From contig QMPB01000019.1 in assembly GCA_003648395.1 (NCBI GenBank), forward strand, positions 1 through 18,056: 18,056 bases of DNA. Reading direction: 5' to 3'. The notes beneath the pieces are model-generated. The model worked only from the letters and a program-made list of their open reading frames with translations. It ran no database searches and had not been told where the DNA came from. Positions 14,763-18,056 of this stretch are shown piece after piece. Position numbers and translations under genes: made by a program. This DNA comes from Bacteroidota bacterium (GTDB taxonomy: Bacteria > Bacteroidota > Bacteroidia > Bacteroidales > UBA1556). The first letter of the stretch is position 1, and each line of letters opens with the position of its first letter.

Positions 14763-15256
14763 CTATTATTGGTCCAGAGTCAAGTGGTAAATCAACTTTG
14801 GCAAGGTTTATTGAGAAAGAGTTTGATGGATATCTAGTTGATGAATATGCTAGAGAATATCTATTAAATTTTGAGAATCCCTCGAAGTATTCAATGGAAG
14901 ATTTAATTGAAATTGCGAAAGTGCAATTTGATAAATCAACAAGTATTGACAGTAACAAGAAGATATGCATTTGTGATACGGAAATGCTTACTATGAAAAT
15001 TTGGGCAGAAGATAAGTTTAAATATTGCCCTAAGAAAATAGAAACTCTCTTTCAAAATCAAAAGTTTGATTTGTATATATTGTGTAAACCCGATATAAAA
15101 TGGGAGTTTGATATTTTGCGAGAGGATGAAGATAGAAGAGATTATATATTTGATATTTATAAAAAATATTGTAATGTATTTGATTTTAATTATATTGAAA
15201 TTAAAGGAGATAGAAAATCTAGAAATAATATTATTAAAAAATATTTAAGCAATTAA
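14750..15256 (+). CDS. NadR-type nicotinamide riboside kinase (AAA_28)
   Basis: This P-loop kinase of 168 residues probably phosphorylates nicotinamide riboside to NMN. Walker A GPESSGKST (8-16) is followed by LVDEYAREYL (about 34-43), the typical NadR kinase pattern in which the E/AR residues contact the riboside. CDTEMLTMKIWAEDKF and a charged lid-like ILREDEDRRDYIF come later. The NMN-adenylyltransferase and HTH domains of E. coli NadR are absent; only the kinase domain is encoded. Overlap with pnuC by 13 bp indicates translational coupling. A 7-bp stem follows (15263-15285) without a U-run. The family is clear; the exact substrate rests mainly on the pnuC context. Confidence 0.88.
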   Translation: MFRIAIIGPESSGKSTLARFIEKEFDGYLVDEYAREYLLNFENPSKYSMEDLIEIAKVQFDKSTSIDSNKKICICDTEMLTMKIWAEDKFKYCPKKIETLFQNQKFDLYILCKPDIKWEFDILREDEDRRDYIFDIYKKYCNVFDFNYIEIKGDRKSRNNIIKKYLSN

Positions 15257-15329
15257 ACTATTAGTTTATTTATGTGTCATAAACTGTGTAACTAAAGTTA
15301 TAAATTAATTATTAGTCAAATTAAATATT

Positions 15330-17834
15330 ATGAAGAAAACACTACAGGTATTATTAATTATTATTGCAACATTATTTTCACCCCAAGTTAAAGCATCTCA
15401 CTTTGCCGGTGCCGACTTAACCTATACATGCTTAGGAGGCGCTACTTATCTTATTACATTGTCTTTTTATAGAGACTGTAGTGGTGTTCAAGCCCCAACT
15501 AGTGTTGATATTGATTTTGAATGTACTACAGATGCGACAAGTCATTTTAGTAAAAATTTGCCCCTTCTTGCAGGTTCGGGTCAAGAAATTACGCCAGGTT
15601 GTAGTGCTGCTCCTACTTATTGCAGTACAGGTTCAGCATATGGTATTCAAGAATATGTATATCAAGCTACAGTTACATTAACTCCTTGCAATTATTGGGA
15701 GTTAAATTGGGCAGATGGTAATCGTAACTTGATTAGCACTGTCCTTAATAATGATTTTAATAGTTGGTTTATGCCTGCAAAGCTAAATAATCTTACTGCT
15801 TATGGTAATAGTTCACCAACATTCTCTAACAAACCAATTGCTATTGTTTGTAATAACCAAAGCTTTTGTTTTAACCATGGAGCAATAGACCCAGATGGAG
15901 ATTCACTGGTTTACTCTTTCTATGCCCCATATACTAATGGGTTTAATTCTTCTGTTAATTATGTGGGTTCATATAGTGCTTCTAATTTCCTTAGCTCCTC
16001 TACTCCAATTACTCTAGACCCTGTGACTGGTGATCTTTGTTTTACTCCTTCAGCAATATTAACTACTGTAACAGGTATTAAAGTTGAAGAGTGGCGAAGA
16101 ATAAATGGGGTTGCAACTCTTATTGGAACTGTATATCGAGATATTCAATTAATGGTAACAACCTGTAGTAATAATATACCTATATTAAGTGGGATGGATA
16201 CTTTATTAACATCAACATACAATCCTGCAGATACTATTTATTATTTAGAAGAATGTTTAGGTCCAGATCCTATCACATTTCATGTCAATGGCTTTGATAT
16301 TGATACATTTAACTCAAGTGTGGTAGGAAATCCAGAAAAATTTCATATAGAATGGAATCATGGAATATCTGGGGCGTCTTTTATTCCTCATTATAATGGT
16401 ACCGATAGTGCGTATGCTGAATTCTCATGGTTACCTACAATTGCTGATGTTACAACAATTCCTAAATGTTTTACAGCTTCTATACATGATGAGGCTTGCC
16501 CATATTATGGTTCACAGACTTTTTCATACTGTATTGTTGTAAGAGGTATGGCCGTTAGTTTAGGAACAGATACTCTTCTTTGTGAGGGTGAAAATATAAT
16601 TGTCAATGGTGATGCTGATACTACAACTGTTAATTATCTTTGGTCTATGGATGGAGTTTCAATGGGGATACCTACTTCGCAAGATTCTGTAAGTATTAAT
16701 AGTTCTAGCCTAGGTGTTGGGCAGCATATTTTAAGTATAGAAACAAATGATGGGTCAACAACAATGGTGTGTCCCGGAAGAGATAAGAAAGTTATTGATG
16801 TGGTTTATCAACCACATATTAATGGTACATTGCTAGATAGCGCCTTCTGTGAACCAGGTAGTGTTACTTATGATGCAGGTCAAGGACAGGTTTTTAATTG
16901 GACTAATATTTATGCTGGTGGTGCACCTGTTGGAGCAGGTCAAACATTTACAACTAATATGTCAGGTAAGTATAGACTAATGGTAGATGGAGGGCAGAAT
17001 ACAAGGTGTAGAGATATAGATACTTTTACGGTTGTTCCTATACGTCCTCCTGAATTAAATGATGATACTTGTCTATGGATTGATGGTGCTCCCTATGAGT
17101 TAGATGCAGGTTTTGTTGATCCTGGAAATATTTATAAGTGGAGTACAGGAGAAGATATTCAAAAAATATTAGTTAGCGAATCTGGAGAATACTCAATAAG
17201 TATTAGTAATGCTACTATTAGTCCAAGTGTAAAATGCTCAGCCACTCAGATTGTTAATATTATGAATCATGACAATTTTATTATGTCTATTCCGTATATG
17301 GCATCTGAAGAAAGTCCAATGCCAGGAGAGGATTGGACAGTAGGAAATCAAGATGTTTGTACTTATCAAAGAGTAAGAATGAGAGGGCCTGTCCCCCCTA
17401 ATGGCCATAGTTACAGTTATCTTTGGACTAAAGATGGTGTTGTCGCAAGTATTACTAATTTTTATTTCTTTAAAGAGGAGAATGAAGGAACTTTTACTAT
17501 GCATTTATCTGCAGGAGGCTGTGAGGATGAAATAGATATTACATCTACTAATTGTGATGTTGAGGTTCCTAATATTATTACACCAAATGGCGATGGTAGC
17601 AATGACGTATTTAAAATTATTCTGAAAGGAACGACTAAAGACTTTTATGAAAGTTTTCCAAACAGTAAATTGATTATTTTTAATAGGTGGGGAAAAAAGA
17701 TATATGAAAGTAATAATTACCAAAATGATTGGAGTGCAGATAATCTAACAGATGGTGTTTATTATTGGAATCTTTACTTGGCAGATGGTCAAGAGACAGA
17801 AATGAATGGCTCTGTTACTATAATGAGGAAATAA
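15330..17834 (+). CDS. Large secreted protein with T9SS type B sorting domain
   Basis: The 834-residue precursor is exported by Sec and then by the type IX system; its function is unknown, and an adhesin or surface-structure role is plausible. The signal peptide is 1-22 (cut at VKA/SHF). The N-terminal module (23 to about 155) has SHFAGADLTYTCLGG and YLITLSFYRDC, a module often found at the head of large Bacteroidota surface proteins. DPDGDS (187-192) and an Ig/PKD-like module with IHDEACPYYGSQTFSYCIVV (about 383-402) follow. Further cysteine-containing Ig-like modules reach to about 740. Residues 747-834 are the gliding-motility-associated type B domain (VPNIITPNGDGSNDVFK, IIFNRWGKKIYE, then DGVYYWNLYL). 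Many cysteines fit an extracellular location. It is followed by a strong terminator and is probably transcribed alone. Confidence 0.92.
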   Translation: MKKTLQVLLIIIATLFSPQVKASHFAGADLTYTCLGGATYLITLSFYRDCSGVQAPTSVDIDFECTTDATSHFSKNLPLLAGSGQEITPGCSAAPTYCSTGSAYGIQEYVYQATVTLTPCNYWELNWADGNRNLISTVLNNDFNSWFMPAKLNNLTAYGNSSPTFSNKPIAIVCNNQSFCFNHGAIDPDGDSLVYSFYAPYTNGFNSSVNYVGSYSASNFLSSSTPITLDPVTGDLCFTPSAILTTVTGIKVEEWRRINGVATLIGTVYRDIQLMVTTCSNNIPILSGMDTLLTSTYNPADTIYYLEECLGPDPITFHVNGFDIDTFNSSVVGNPEKFHIEWNHGISGASFIPHYNGTDSAYAEFSWLPTIADVTTIPKCFTASIHDEACPYYGSQTFSYCIVVRGMAVSLGTDTLLCEGENIIVNGDADTTTVNYLWSMDGVSMGIPTSQDSVSINSSSLGVGQHILSIETNDGSTTMVCPGRDKKVIDVVYQPHINGTLLDSAFCEPGSVTYDAGQGQVFNWTNIYAGGAPVGAGQTFTTNMSGKYRLMVDGGQNTRCRDIDTFTVVPIRPPELNDDTCLWIDGAPYELDAGFVDPGNIYKWSTGEDIQKILVSESGEYSISISNATISPSVKCSATQIVNIMNHDNFIMSIPYMASEESPMPGEDWTVGNQDVCTYQRVRMRGPVPPNGHSYSYLWTKDGVVASITNFYFFKEENEGTFTMHLSAGGCEDEIDITSTNCDVEVPNIITPNGDGSNDVFKIILKGTTKDFYESFPNSKLIIFNRWGKKIYESNNYQNDWSADNLTDGVYYWNLYLADGQETEMNGSVTIMRK

Positions 17835-17851
17835 TATATCTAATATATCGC

Positions 17852-17889
17852 AATAAAAGCAATAATACTTAAGTATTATTGCTTTTATT
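17852..17889 (+). terminator. Strong hairpin terminator after the secreted-protein gene
   Basis: A 19-bp perfect stem is centred on TTAA at 17869-17872: the inner 16 bp read AAAAGCAATAATACTT and its complement, extended by AAT/ATT outside. It starts 18 bp after the stop codon, and the right arm ends in T-rich sequence. The A-rich left arm means it could also work on the minus strand. Confidence 0.85.
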
Positions 17890-17952
17890 TTGCACTAAAT
17901 CATGTAATTACGTATTGATTAAAACAATTATCAAAATAAATCAAAAAACTAC

Positions 17953-17982
17953 TTGTAAAAGTAAAAAAGGTAACTATCTTTG
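17953..17982 (+). promoter_or_regulatory. Consensus Bacteroidota promoter reading out of the right edge
   Basis: TTG (17953-17955), then 19 nt, then TATCTTTG (17975-17982): the best full -33/-7 match in the window. Transcription would start near 17986-17990. The leader contains a small hairpin, GGCAAT-GAGA-ATTGCC (17996-18011). The gene it serves begins beyond 18056 and is not identifiable. Confidence 0.75.
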
Positions 17983-18056
17983 CAGCCGCTTTAGAGGCAA
18001 TGAGAATTGCCAAAAATGTAGAGCGAGAAGTTTTTTTAAGATACTGAGAAAATAAA

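Overview
The window looks like a chromosome segment from a member of the Bacteroidota. It is AT-rich. Several genes are preceded by the Bacteroidota-type -7 promoter element TAnnTTTG rather than by Shine-Dalgarno sequences. Three proteins carry type IX secretion system (T9SS) C-terminal sorting domains: one type A and two type B, the latter also called gliding-motility-associated C-terminal domains. No rRNA or tRNA gene, IS transposase or CRISPR array was recognised.

Layout. Positions 1-239 are a cluster of palindromic intergenic repeats, starting with a 22-bp tandem array cut by the window edge. Positions 240-3905 (minus strand) hold the iron-sulfur assembly operon sufB-sufC-sufD. Positions 3906-4402 hold the suf promoter, a near-perfect 38-bp palindrome and a decayed fragment of a large secreted repeat protein. 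Positions 4403-5668 (minus) encode an AAA_14/DUF4143 ATPase, headed by four 32-bp repeats at 5687-5814. From 5880 on, all genes lie on the plus strand: a two-gene unit for a small exported protein and a T9SS papain-like cysteine protease; a repeat-rich gap; the tRNA methylthiotransferase mtaB, apparently with a TTG start; an inositol-monophosphatase-family enzyme; a transketolase split into two genes; an ECF sigma factor followed by a membrane protein with a T9SS type B domain; a pnuC/nadR-kinase pair for nicotinamide riboside uptake; and a large T9SS type B secreted protein closed by a strong terminator. A good promoter then points out of the right edge.

How the genes work together. SufBCD forms the Fe-S scaffold, and MtaB is a downstream Fe-S client (radical SAM). 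PnuC with the NadR-type kinase imports nicotinamide riboside and traps it as NMN. The two transketolase halves form one enzyme. The most unusual unit is sigma factor plus membrane protein (12026-13964). The second protein has a cytoplasmic N-terminus placed like an anti-sigma factor, one membrane helix, and an outside part ending in a T9SS type B sorting domain, which suggests a sensor tied to type IX export. The second most unusual is the AAA_14/DUF4143 gene with its upstream iteron-like array. No homology search was possible; family assignments come from motifs read by eye.
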